Source: an uncultured Lachnospiraceae bacterium (GTDB lineage Bacteria > Bacillota > Clostridia > Lachnospirales > Lachnospiraceae). From it: a stretch of DNA of 64,000 nt. Under the pieces are notes generated by a model, which saw nothing but the letters and a program-made list of their open reading frames with translations, ran no database searches and was not told the origin of the DNA. This document shows, in pieces, positions 1 through 7,613 of the stretch. Position numbers and translations under genes: made by a program. The stretch spans positions 62,001-126,000 of the forward strand of contig CAJTSD010000002.1 of NCBI GenBank assembly GCA_910578795.1. Reading direction: 5' to 3'. Within the stretch, counting starts at the first letter, position 1. The number at the start of each line of letters is the position of its first letter.

Positions 1-269
1 GTTCTGTCCCTGTTTAGGTCCACCAGCACGTCAAGGCGAAATTCCTTGTCCGTGCATTCCTCTCCCAGCACGATTGGGTTTGTGATGATTACGGACTGGA
101 ATTGTTCGACCGGAATATGCAGCAGGGCGCTGAGCAGTCCTTTTAGTGCCTTGTTATTTTTTTGGCATAGTGCGCGGAACATGTAATCGTTTGTCATTGG
201 GTAATCGTAACGACCTGCTGCGTTTTGCAGTTCGGGTAAAAAAGACGTGGTTTTTTCCATATTTTCCAT
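1..269 (-). CDS. PD-(D/E)XK nuclease family (Rpn/transposase-type) protein, 5' part only
   Basis: The reading frame runs off the left edge of the window, so only the first 89 residues are present. The start begins MENMEKTT and is followed by the segment MTNDYMFRALC, then a stretch ending in DKEFRLDVLVDLN. This layout (an early N-D-x-x-F motif and an acidic D-x-x-L-D-V segment) is typical of the PD-(D/E)XK family annotated as Rpn-like or 'nuclease family transposase'; the D of DVLV would be one of the metal ligands. A ribosome binding site GGAGAA lies just upstream at about 273-279. The ATG at 260 is an alternative start. Such proteins are often strain-variable and multicopy in gut Clostridia. 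Function here is inferred from family only. Confidence 0.8.
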   Translation of the reverse strand, partial: MENMEKTTSFLPELQNAAGRYDYPMTNDYMFRALCQKNNKALKGLLSALLHIPVEQFQSVIITNPIVLGEECTDKEFRLDVLVDLNRDR

Positions 270-330
270 AGATGGTTCTCCTTGTGATTTGCTTTCTTGA
301 TTTTTTGTTTTTCAGATATCTGCGTCTGTT

Positions 331-358
331 ATTTTATCAGAACCTTTTGTTTTATCAA
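331..358 (-). promoter_or_regulatory. SigA-type promoter for the Rpn-like gene
   Basis: Read on the minus strand: TTGATA (353-358), 16-base spacer, TAAAAT (331-336). It sits about 60 bases before the start at 269. The match is good but not perfect. Confidence 0.5.
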
Positions 359-505
359 TGGAAATGGTGAAATTCGTTAGTGAAATGTCAAAATTAATAC
401 ATTTTTATCGTTTCTATCTCCATTTATTTTTTATCATCTTCCGGCACCAGCTGAAAAATGTCCCGTAATGTCTTCATGCCGCCTTCGTGCTTTCAGTATT
501 ACAAT
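359..505. other. Intergenic region with an 18-codon coding relic
   Basis: The space between the two divergent genes is AT-rich. On the minus strand 424-477 can be read as MKTLRDIFQLVPEDDKK followed by a stop, with in-frame stops shortly upstream. It looks like the tail of a lost protein rather than a gene: there is no clear ribosome binding site and no upstream reading frame. Nothing else is recognised. Confidence 0.3.
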
Positions 506-534
506 TTGACTTATGCAAACATTCAATATATAAT
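506..534 (+). promoter_or_regulatory. SigA promoter of the DUF3791/DUF3990 cassette
   Basis: TTGACT (506-511), a 17-base spacer and TATAAT (529-534) give a near-consensus SigA promoter. It leaves a leader of about 100 bases before the GTG start at 644. Confidence 0.8.
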
Positions 535-643
535 GAAACAAAATGTTACGAAACAAACAGACGCATAAGAAAAACAGTTCTCCGTATGAAAAGAATATAA
601 CAAACAATTATTTTAAAAGTAAATAACAGGAGGCGCTCTAACG

Positions 644-883
644 GTGTTAAACGATGCGAAAATTAAGAATGCTGATGAATTGGAATTTGTCGTATTCTGC
701 ATTGAAAATATTGCAATTCGACTAGGAAAAAATGCTGAAACAATTTATCAGGCACTGACTGACAAAAACAATATTTTATGCAGCTATATCATACCGGAGT
801 ATGAAACGCTGCATACTCAGAGCAAGGAATATATCGTTGACGATATTGTCAATTTGATGGAAGAAAGGGGTATCAGATTGTGA
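644..883 (+). CDS. DUF3791 family small protein
   Basis: A 79-residue protein whose middle and end (EYETLHTQSKEYIVDDI) match the hallmark of the DUF3791 family, where a conserved Y-x-x-L-H-T-x-x-x-x-Y-I-V-D-D-I segment is seen. The start is GTG with AGGAGG ten bases upstream (628-633). Its stop overlaps the start of the DUF3990 gene by four bases (GTGA), so the two are translationally coupled. DUF3791 and DUF3990 genes are commonly adjacent; a role as inhibitor or partner of the DUF3990 protein is inference. No signal peptide or membrane segment is visible. Confidence 0.8.
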   Translation: MLNDAKIKNADELEFVVFCIENIAIRLGKNAETIYQALTDKNNILCSYIIPEYETLHTQSKEYIVDDIVNLMEERGIRL

Positions 884-1353
884 TTTTATATCATGGCTCC
901 TATTCGGACATCCGAACTCCGGATTTAGTACATTCCAGAAATAATGTTGATTTCGGACATGGCTTTTACACAACTCCTATTTATGAACAGGCAGTAAAAT
1001 GGTGCGAGAAATTTAAGCGTCGCGGCAAGAATGGAATTGTTTCCCGCTACAGCTTTGACGAAAAAGCCTGTCAGGAACTCAAAGTTCTTAAATTCAACAG
1101 TTACTCTGAAGAATGGCTTGATTTCATCCTAAATTGCAGAACCGAAAACGATTCAACTGATTATGATATTGTTATTGGCGGTGTGGCAAATGATAAGATC
1201 TTTAATACCATCGAACTATACTTTGACAATTTGATTGACAAAAAAGAAGCCATCCGCCGTCTGCGCTATGAAAAACCTAATTTACAGATATGTTTTCGGT
1301 CGCAAAAGGCTCTTGATATGTATCTGCACTATGAAGGGAGTGAACAGGTTTGA
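880..1353 (+). CDS. DUF3990 family protein, ADP-ribosyltransferase-like fold suspected
   Basis: 157 residues, starting with GTG. The N-terminus has YHGSYSDI, followed by DFGHGFYTTPIYEQAVKW, and the C-terminus has LQICFRSQKAL. The order HG, then G-F-Y-T-T, then a late Q resembles the H-Y-(E/Q) core of ADP-ribosyltransferase-like folds, and DUF3990 has been grouped with that superfamily as far as I recall. Activity is inferred, not shown. It overlaps both neighbours by four bases (GTGA upstream, TTGA downstream), a tight three-gene unit. Such cassettes occur repeatedly in Lachnospiraceae genomes next to strain-variable genes. A toxin-like or phage-related role is possible. Confidence 0.75.
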   Translation: MILYHGSYSDIRTPDLVHSRNNVDFGHGFYTTPIYEQAVKWCEKFKRRGKNGIVSRYSFDEKACQELKVLKFNSYSEEWLDFILNCRTENDSTDYDIVIGGVANDKIFNTIELYFDNLIDKKEAIRRLRYEKPNLQICFRSQKALDMYLHYEGSEQV

Positions 1354-1568
1354 CCGCTAATCCTATTTTATTGCAAAAAAAATATGCTCGAATTATTAAA
1401 CAGTTTTCAGAAAAAGAAAAATTATCTTTGGATGATGCCCTAAACTTTTTTTATCATTCTGATATTTACCGTTTAATCAGCGAAGGCATCTCTAATCTGC
1501 ACTGCATGAGTGATGAATATTTAACAGAAGAATTGATTTGCGAATATAACGAACAATATTTTGATTAA
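1350..1568 (+). CDS. Small acidic protein, third gene of the DUF3791/DUF3990 cassette
   Basis: 72 residues from a TTG start that overlaps the DUF3990 stop (TTGA); GGGAG lies upstream. The sequence contains LSLDDALNFFYHSDIYRLISEGISNLHCMSDEYL, a pattern I associate with small proteins found after DUF3990 genes, but I cannot name the family with confidence. Predicted mostly helical, no signal peptide. It could be an antitoxin-like partner because of its size and position. It ends directly before a hairpin terminator. Confidence 0.7.
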   Translation: MTANPILLQKKYARIIKQFSEKEKLSLDDALNFFYHSDIYRLISEGISNLHCMSDEYLTEELICEYNEQYFD

Positions 1569-1595
1569 AAAGGGGCTGCTGGCAGCCCCTTTGGT
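1567..1595. terminator. Bidirectional terminator between cassette and flagellin
   Basis: Inverted repeat AGGGGCTG (1571-1578) / CAGCCCCT (1583-1590) with a CTGG loop. It is flanked by an A-run on the left, which reads as a T-run on the minus strand, so it ends the flagellin transcript and probably also the convergent cassette. Confidence 0.85.
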
Positions 1596-1617
1596 ATTGC
1601 GTTGATATATTTTTCTT

Positions 1618-3273
1618 TTAGCCAAGCAGTGAGAGTACGCCCTGGTTTGCCTGGTTTGCCTGTGCGAGCATTGACTGGCCTGCCTGTAAGAGCACGTTGT
1701 TGTTTGAGTATGATACCATCTCTTCTGCCATGTCTGTATCGCGGATTGCTGATTCTGCTGATGTGGTGTTCTCTACAACGTTGTCCAAGTTCTTGATGGT
1801 GTGCTCTAAGCGGTTCTGGATTGCACCGAGGATGGAACGCTGTGTTGATACAACCTGTAAGCCCTTTGCAACAACATCAATTGCTGCTGTTGCATTGTCG
1901 CCGGAATCATCAACGATACCGATGTATTTGCTGTGCAGCTTATTTACGCCAAGACCTAATGCTGACATGGTGTCAATCTTTGTGTAAATCTTGTTCTCAA
2001 GATCAGAGTCAGCACCTACATGAAGCGAGAATTCCAACGGAGCTGTCAGCTTCTCTTCGAGCTTACATACATAGAATCCAATATTAGCCGGTTTCGTATC
2101 ATCATCACCATTTACAATTTCCGTTACCTGCTGGTTGTCTTTGGTTATTTGGAACAGTCCGCCTGTATAAACGCCCTTATCATCAAAATACTTATAAAGC
2201 GCCATGCCTGTCACAACATTTCCGTCGGCATCACACAACAACCGATCTGTCTGCGAGCCCACAAAATCCTTATTCGTTAATTGTCTGTCAGTACCAATTG
2301 GGCTACCCAGCACCTGATTAGTAGGTCCTGCTGTAGTCTCACCATCTGCCTCCGCCAACAGCCTGTACCGATCGTTCATTACATAAGTGCCATCAACATC
2401 ACCGGGAGATACATATTTTGACAAGTCCTCCGTTGCTGCAATATGTATAATATTTTTTGTCTCTGTATCATAGATATATGCAGCGCATGTTGAACTTGTA
2501 ATCTTTCCTGTTTTTTCATCTGTATCCAGTTTGATATTGGTTAAATCCGTATTCTTAAATGCTACATAGTCTGTATTCGCCTCATAATCTGTAACAGAAG
2601 CACTTGCACCTACCTTTGTACCTGTGTCAAGATATTTTGTAAAATCATCACCCTTTTTAATGACATCCGCACTCATTGGACTGCTTGCGTTCTTATCCTT
2701 TATATCACTTGACACTACATAAATATTTTCCGTACTGTTATAATCTACCTTAACCTTTTGCCCAAGTCCATTTAAAACCTTAGAGTTCCCTGATACATCC
2801 ACTTCGTCATCCACGATGTAGCTAAACGTATAAGCTGACTTTGTATCCGCTTCCTCGTCGCCCTTCAACAGATAAAGCTCATTAAACTTTGTCGTCTCGG
2901 AAACACGGTCGATTTCTGTTACGAGCTGGTCAATCTCGTCCTGAATATACTGGCGGTCTGTCATAGAGTTTGTACCATTTGCCGCCTGAACGCAAAGCTC
3001 ATTCATTCTCTGCAGCATATCCTGTACCTCTGCAAGTGCGCCTTCTGCTGTCTGCACTGCACTGATACCGTCCTCCGCGTTGCTGGAAGCCTGTGTCAGA
3101 CCTCTGATCTGCTTTCTCATTTTCTCTGAAATTGCAAGTCCTGCTGCATCATCTGCTGCACGGTTTACCCTGTAACCGCTTGAGAGCTTCTCTGTTGAAC
3201 TTGCGTTTGCCTTGGCATTCAGACCAAGCATTCTGTTTGCATTCATTGCCTGAAGATTGTGTTGTACTACCAT
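1618..3273 (-). CDS. Flagellin (551 aa)
   Basis: Structural subunit of the flagellar filament. The N-terminal ~140 residues (MVVQHNLQAMNANRML, SSGYRVNRAADDAAGLAIS, then the N-E-L-x-x-Q-A-A-N-G-T region) and the C-terminal ~90 residues (RSILGAIQNRLEHT, ESAIRDTDMAEEM, QANQ-GVLSLLG) are the conserved D0/D1 coiled-coil parts. The middle ~310 residues are the variable surface-exposed part. The start has a strong AAGGAGG site. A SigD promoter lies 140 bases upstream with a GGA-rich leader (3274-3415), which suggests CsrA control, since fliW and csrA lie in the same block. The gene is monocistronic, ending at the terminator at 1567-1595. Confidence 0.97.
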   Translation of the reverse strand: MVVQHNLQAMNANRMLGLNAKANASSTEKLSSGYRVNRAADDAAGLAISEKMRKQIRGLTQASSNAEDGISAVQTAEGALAEVQDMLQRMNELCVQAANGTNSMTDRQYIQDEIDQLVTEIDRVSETTKFNELYLLKGDEEADTKSAYTFSYIVDDEVDVSGNSKVLNGLGQKVKVDYNSTENIYVVSSDIKDKNASSPMSADVIKKGDDFTKYLDTGTKVGASASVTDYEANTDYVAFKNTDLTNIKLDTDEKTGKITSSTCAAYIYDTETKNIIHIAATEDLSKYVSPGDVDGTYVMNDRYRLLAEADGETTAGPTNQVLGSPIGTDRQLTNKDFVGSQTDRLLCDADGNVVTGMALYKYFDDKGVYTGGLFQITKDNQQVTEIVNGDDDTKPANIGFYVCKLEEKLTAPLEFSLHVGADSDLENKIYTKIDTMSALGLGVNKLHSKYIGIVDDSGDNATAAIDVVAKGLQVVSTQRSILGAIQNRLEHTIKNLDNVVENTTSAESAIRDTDMAEEMVSYSNNNVLLQAGQSMLAQANQANQGVLSLLG

Positions 3274-3409
3274 ATTTTTCCTCCTTCAGTTGGCAGCGAC
3301 TTCCATTTCTCCGACCAGCTTTCCCATTTATTTTATTACTTTTATGATTCCCCTTAATCAGGTTTTTGTTATTGTTAATACATTCTGTAACTCCTTTTAC
3401 ATTTGTATA
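3274..3409 (-). promoter_or_regulatory. GGA-rich flagellin leader with candidate CsrA sites and a 2-codon upstream ORF
   Basis: The predicted leader has at least six GGA motifs, one inside the ribosome binding site (AAGGAGGA). GGA near the Shine-Dalgarno is the known target of CsrA, which represses hag in Bacillus subtilis and is antagonised by FliW. Near the 5' end, AAAAGGAG is followed by seven bases and ATG TAT TAA (3375-3383), a correctly spaced minimal upstream reading frame or simply the upstream CsrA site. Binding is inferred. Confidence 0.5.
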
Positions 3410-3415
3410 TTATAT

Positions 3416-3442
3416 TTATCGGTGCATTGTCTGAATTTTTTA
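3416..3442 (-). promoter_or_regulatory. SigD (sigma-28) promoter of the 551-aa flagellin
   Basis: Read on the minus strand: TAAA (3439-3442), exactly 15 bases, ACCGATAA (3416-3423). The known Gram-positive SigD consensus is TAAA-N15-GCCGATAA, so this is a one-mismatch match. Confidence 0.9.
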
Positions 3443-3484
3443 GTCTTTTTGTGAAATTTTCTGAAATTTTATTCCATTTTCACA

Positions 3485-6178
3485 CTATTGTAGCAGAGAA
3501 AGCACAATATTATTCGCCTGATTTGCCTGCACCAGCATGGAATTGCCTGACTGCTCCAAAATATTCGCATTGCTGTACTTTACCATTTCTTTTGCCATAT
3601 CGGCATCCCGAATCTTGGACTCCGCGCTCTGCGTATTTTCATGCGTATTGCGGTTAATGTCATAGGCATGCTCCAAGCGGTTCTGCTCCGCGCCAAACAG
3701 GCTTCTGACAGAGCTTACCTTTAAAATTGCCTGATTGATCAGGTCGATGCTGCCTGTCGCGTGCATCTCGGTAAGGGTGCCTGCATCCGTCAGCCCGAGA
3801 CGGTATACCGAAAGCTTTTGTTTCTGAATCCAAATCGTATCCGTCACATTGGAGCTGCACTGTATCCGCAGATATTCCGGCTTCTCGGGAGGCTGTTCGG
3901 GCGGTATGACATGCGGATGCTGAAACGGCGTCTGCCAGCGCGTAACCATGGCTGAATTTGGATTTTCATCCGCCGCCAAAGTCGCCTTTGGATAATCATT
4001 TACTTTCAGCGTTACTGTTGTTTTATCCGCGATATCCTGCATCACAGTATTTCGCAGATAGTCTTCTATCGTTCTCCCGCCCCTTCCTGTCAGGGTAGCA
4101 TTGCATCGTTTCGCATCTCCGGCATTGATTTCATCAATTTGGTACTGGTATCCATAATATCTTTCATATGTACCATTCTTCCGCCTTATATACCTTCCAC
4201 TTGTATCATCCGTATAACTCACATTCTGTGTACCAAAGTCTGCCAAACTGTAGTTGCAGCTGATGGTCATGCCTGTTCCGCCGCCCTGCCTGTTTAATGT
4301 AAAAGAAAAACTTGTTGATGTATATGGAGTTCCGCCCGTTGCCACACGGTCTGTCAGTGTCTGTACTTTCGAGCTAATGATACTGTCAATATTTCCACCA
4401 CTATATGTCAAAGTTCCGCCTTGCCGACTGTATGGAAAACCTAGGCTAAAGCTTCCATTTGCATAGGTAAGCTGTGCGGTCGCCAAATCTTGCGTCTTTC
4501 CCCCATTCTCATAATCCCTTCCCAAATAATACTCATCATCCAGTGTGAGAGAAGTAGTGGCGTTTGGACTTGTTACATTTCCTGATGAATGTGCCGTTGC
4601 GCCGTTATCGACCTTTATTGGTCCATATCCAATTTCTATCCCGTCCAGCGCTTTCACTGCCTGCGATTTACTGATTTCATTAATCACGCTGAAGTAAAAG
4701 CTCGTAACTTCATTATTATCCGCTGAGTTTATAAAAGTAAATGTGTTGTACTTGTCATATCCTGCAAAATGTTCGCTGCCAACAGTACCGTACAAATCAT
4801 TTCCTATTCCATTCATATCCGGCGGATAGGGATTGGGGTCTGCTGTAATATCTTTTCCAACCCACACATCCGTTGTCAAATTGCTCCAGTCATGTTTTCC
4901 GTTATCCTCATCGCACGCAAATCCAAAATTATAATCTCCCGGTTTCGGTCCGGGAATCTGTTCCAGCTTAATCCGGTCTGCGTCCGTGAGACCCGTAAAC
5001 TCTCCCCACGTCATTTTCCACAGCGCAGTATTCGTCCGATTCCAATTGGAATCCGTCGCTTCAAGCCATACGCCGTCAAACGGTATATTTTCCGTTCCAA
5101 ACGGAATTGTGCCGCCATTATTGATGTCCTCTGCATGTAAAATATACTTTACACTTTTGTTGTTTTCCACAATTCCTTTAATTCTGTCATTTGCATTATC
5201 CGTGTTGGCGCTGCCATCAAAAGCATAGGTATTAAATGAAAAAAGTGCATCCAGCGCTTTTGACGGCTCCGGTGTCTCATAGGTACTCTCCCACACGGTT
5301 CCTGTCATTTTAAGCCACATATCCGCATCCGTGTCCCCGTCATCTTTTGTATAGGAAATCATCATCCCATGGTAATCAAAGCTATACTGGTTATCGGATA
5401 TCTTTACCTTGCTCCATTCCACGAGATCATTATTCACCCAGATTCCTCTCCCGTCAGCGCTTGTCTGAAAAAGCCGCGACACCTGTGGCAGTGCAGCGCC
5501 CTTTTCGCAGGTAAGCGTCAGTATCGTATTATCATCCGCACGAATCGAATACTTGCCTTCCCGAAAAGTATTTGTTGCCTTGTCATACATATTCGGACTG
5601 ATTTCCTCCCACGAATAGCGCCTTCCCCGGTAAGAAACGCCCGCATACTTCTGCCCGTCGTCATACGTATCATAATCGTTGCTGTTATAGACAAATAAAT
5701 CCTTGGGTGTACCGCTGAAACTCAACCGATACACATCATGCGATTCCTCCGGCATAACGTCCTCGCACCGGAAGATGTATTCTTCGTTAAATTTTGTCGT
5801 ATCGCAGATCCGCTGGAGTTCCACCTTCAACTGCCGGACTTCCTCATCAATATCCCCTCTGTCACTGTCAGAAAGTGTCCCGTTCGCCGCCTGTATACAC
5901 AGCTCATTCATGCGCTGCAGCATATCATGCATCTCATTGAGCGCACCGTCCGCAACCTGACAGTAGCCAACGCCTTCCTCGATATTCGCAGACCCTCTGT
6001 CCAGCCCCCTGATTTGATGGCGCATTTTTTCTGAAATGGACAACCCTGCCGCATCATCGGCGGAGCGGTTAATGCGGTATCCCGACGATAATTTTTCCGT
6101 GCTTTTTGCCTTAACGGCTGTCACGACATTCATCTGCCGCCCGGCATTCATTGCCTTCATGTTGTGCATAATTACCAT
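3485..6178 (-). CDS. Large flagellin with a long variable domain (897 aa)
   Basis: N-terminus MVIMHNMKAMNAGRQ and SSGYRINRSADDAAGLSIS, and C-terminus RSLFGAEQNRLEHAY, ESKIRDADMAKEMVKYSNANIL, QANQANNIVLSLLQ, are typical flagellin D0/D1 segments. Between them lie about 660 residues of variable, Thr/Asn/Gly/Tyr-rich sequence, making this protein almost twice the usual flagellin length. The start at 6178 is chosen because flagellin homology begins there and GGGGAG is upstream; the open frame extends further but that part has no flagellin similarity. It lies 28 bases after a glycosyltransferase gene and is probably co-transcribed with it, suggesting a glycosylated filament subunit. Export and polymerisation at this size are plausible since large flagellins are known. 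Confidence 0.93.
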   Translation of the reverse strand: MVIMHNMKAMNAGRQMNVVTAVKAKSTEKLSSGYRINRSADDAAGLSISEKMRHQIRGLDRGSANIEEGVGYCQVADGALNEMHDMLQRMNELCIQAANGTLSDSDRGDIDEEVRQLKVELQRICDTTKFNEEYIFRCEDVMPEESHDVYRLSFSGTPKDLFVYNSNDYDTYDDGQKYAGVSYRGRRYSWEEISPNMYDKATNTFREGKYSIRADDNTILTLTCEKGAALPQVSRLFQTSADGRGIWVNNDLVEWSKVKISDNQYSFDYHGMMISYTKDDGDTDADMWLKMTGTVWESTYETPEPSKALDALFSFNTYAFDGSANTDNANDRIKGIVENNKSVKYILHAEDINNGGTIPFGTENIPFDGVWLEATDSNWNRTNTALWKMTWGEFTGLTDADRIKLEQIPGPKPGDYNFGFACDEDNGKHDWSNLTTDVWVGKDITADPNPYPPDMNGIGNDLYGTVGSEHFAGYDKYNTFTFINSADNNEVTSFYFSVINEISKSQAVKALDGIEIGYGPIKVDNGATAHSSGNVTSPNATTSLTLDDEYYLGRDYENGGKTQDLATAQLTYANGSFSLGFPYSRQGGTLTYSGGNIDSIISSKVQTLTDRVATGGTPYTSTSFSFTLNRQGGGTGMTISCNYSLADFGTQNVSYTDDTSGRYIRRKNGTYERYYGYQYQIDEINAGDAKRCNATLTGRGGRTIEDYLRNTVMQDIADKTTVTLKVNDYPKATLAADENPNSAMVTRWQTPFQHPHVIPPEQPPEKPEYLRIQCSSNVTDTIWIQKQKLSVYRLGLTDAGTLTEMHATGSIDLINQAILKVSSVRSLFGAEQNRLEHAYDINRNTHENTQSAESKIRDADMAKEMVKYSNANILEQSGNSMLVQANQANNIVLSLLQ

Positions 6179-6206
6179 CTGTTGTTTCTCCCCTTTATCA
6201 TGCGTT

Positions 6207-7268
6207 TTACAAAAGCTGTTGTTCCTGCGCCTCTTTGCACTCCGCAAATTTTATTTTGAACATCTCTGCCATTTTTGTATCACCCGCATTATAATACCCC
6301 TGAATCAGATGCGCATAACACCGAAGCAGTCCTTCCCCTAATGTATCGGCGTCCGGCATCAACGTCGCTTTCAGATACAGTACCATTGCTTTGAGCTGCT
6401 GACCGCTGTCCCATAGCAGTCCTGCATGTGCTTCCGTAAATTTTGCCGTATTGCAGCGCGATGCATACTGGCTCATAAAATCCAGCGCTTTTTCCCGGTT
6501 TCCGGTATTTACGTATGTCTTTGCAAGGGATACCAGCAATAATTGAATGTACGGTTTTGAAATATCACCGTCAAGCGACAATGCCTTTTCATATGCCTGG
6601 ACTGCCTCCTTGTGATTTCCGATAATCGCCTGCGACTGTCCGATCTGAAAAAATACATACGCGTTCGTTGGCTCATCCTCCGCCATACGGTTTAAAAGCG
6701 CCAAATTGCGCTGCTGCTTTGCCGCCATTTCTTCCCTGGAGAGCGCATAGCCGTAATGTATCAGTTGTATTGGGACATCAAAGCAGGAAAACGGTTCTCC
6801 GTCATCCGCCGCGCCGATTCGCCGAAGCTGTTCGTGAACCGGTGACACAAATTCATACTCCTTTTTATTGTACAGGCGCATAATCTCATCAGTGGAATAA
6901 TCATTTTCGTCTATGCGCAGTAAATTTTTGATTGTTATTTTTCCGACATGGTGCGGAAACTGTTTGATCAGCTCTGTCAGTTGTTTTGTATCCAAATCCT
7001 GTATTTTCTCGTCGCAGTCGATTGCAAGAATCCTGTTATTGGATGCCTTATCCGCGCAGAAGTTCCGCGCTTTGCTAAAATCGCCGCACCATTCAAAGTC
7101 AAATACTTTATCGGTATACTTTTTTGCGATTTCTTTTGTCCTGTCTGTTGAGCCCGTATCTGCAACCACGATTTCCAGCCCATATCGTGAGATACTCTCG
7201 AGACATTGTTCTATGTACTTTTCTTCATTTTTTGCAATGATGCAAGCGGAAACCGGTAATACTGTCAT
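6207..7268 (-). CDS. Family 2 glycosyltransferase with C-terminal TPR repeats
   Basis: 353 residues. The N-terminal half is a GT-A fold of family 2: SACIIAKNEEKYIEQCLES, VVADTGSTDRT and the metal-binding AIDCDEK segment. The C-terminal part contains TPR-like helices (NHKEAVQAYEKALSLD, NTGNREKALDFM). GT2-TPR proteins often modify proteins, and the position directly before the 897-aa flagellin suggests flagellin O-glycosylation; this is inference. The start is placed at the ATG at 7268 with AGGAG upstream, because conserved sequence begins there; the longer frame from 7394 encodes no enzyme sequence. Confidence 0.85.
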   Translation of the reverse strand: MTVLPVSACIIAKNEEKYIEQCLESISRYGLEIVVADTGSTDRTKEIAKKYTDKVFDFEWCGDFSKARNFCADKASNNRILAIDCDEKIQDLDTKQLTELIKQFPHHVGKITIKNLLRIDENDYSTDEIMRLYNKKEYEFVSPVHEQLRRIGAADDGEPFSCFDVPIQLIHYGYALSREEMAAKQQRNLALLNRMAEDEPTNAYVFFQIGQSQAIIGNHKEAVQAYEKALSLDGDISKPYIQLLLVSLAKTYVNTGNREKALDFMSQYASRCNTAKFTEAHAGLLWDSGQQLKAMVLYLKATLMPDADTLGEGLLRCYAHLIQGYYNAGDTKMAEMFKIKFAECKEAQEQQLL

Positions 7269-7294
7269 ATCCTTTGTTCTCCTATTCCATAAAT

Positions 7295-7375
7295 TTACTG
7301 CAGCCGCCGCATTAACCCCACGATGCCTGATTGTCTGTTTGCATTGATTGCCTCTATGTTGTGTGAGATTACCAC
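7295..7375 (-). pseudogene. 26-codon flagellin N-terminus relic or leader peptide
   Basis: From a GTG at 7375 (GGGGG seven bases upstream) the frame reads VVISHNIEAINANRQSGIVG and stops at 7295. This matches the first residues of the neighbouring flagellins (MVIMHNMKAMNAGRQ: V, I, H, N, A, N, A, R, Q shared). After it, the DNA still hints at the V-N-x-A-A flagellin segment, so an internal deletion of a former flagellin gene is likely. It lies 27 bases before the glycosyltransferase. It may be a dead remnant or may act as a translated leader. Confidence 0.7.
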
Positions 7376-7425
7376 TTCGCACCCCCGTTGACATAATTTT
7401 AATAATTATACAAACTCTATAAGGT

Positions 7426-7453
7426 ATATCGTCAAATTATTATGTAAATTTTA
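7426..7453 (-). promoter_or_regulatory. Possible SigD promoter before the glycosyltransferase/large flagellin
   Basis: Minus strand: TAAA (7450-7453), 16 bases, GACGATAT (7426-7433). One base longer spacing and two mismatches in the -10 against the SigD consensus, so weaker than the promoters at 3416 and 18628. Confidence 0.45.
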
Positions 7454-7572
7454 TACTATTTTCCAAGAAATATATATTATTCAAATATTTTATGTAATTC
7501 ATACATTTTCGTTCAAGCATCCGTGAAATTGAACAGAGAAGATTTATCTTTCCTCTGCATGGGACTGTGCAC
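7454..7572. other. AT-rich spacer without recognised genes
   Basis: This stretch separates the terminator of the mini-flagellin gene from the promoter of the glycosyltransferase unit. No coding potential or conserved structure was seen. Confidence 0.5.
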
Positions 7573-7604
7573 GAAAAAAGGAGCCGGTTTCAAATCAGCT
7601 CCTT
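7573..7604 (-). terminator. Terminator of the mini-flagellin gene
   Basis: AAGGAGC (7578-7584) pairs with GCTCCTT (7598-7604); on the minus strand the stem is followed by a run of six T. Confidence 0.85.
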
Positions 7605-7613
7605 GATTTTCAA

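Noticed and set aside
3424..3484. Terminator hairpin after the large flagellin
   Set aside because: GTGAAA/TTTCAC pairing exists but the loop is long and no T-run follows on the minus strand, so it was not annotated.
6179..6247. N-terminal extension of the large flagellin
   Set aside because: Flagellin similarity begins exactly at the ATG at 6178 with a good ribosome binding site; the extension overlaps the end of the glycosyltransferase.
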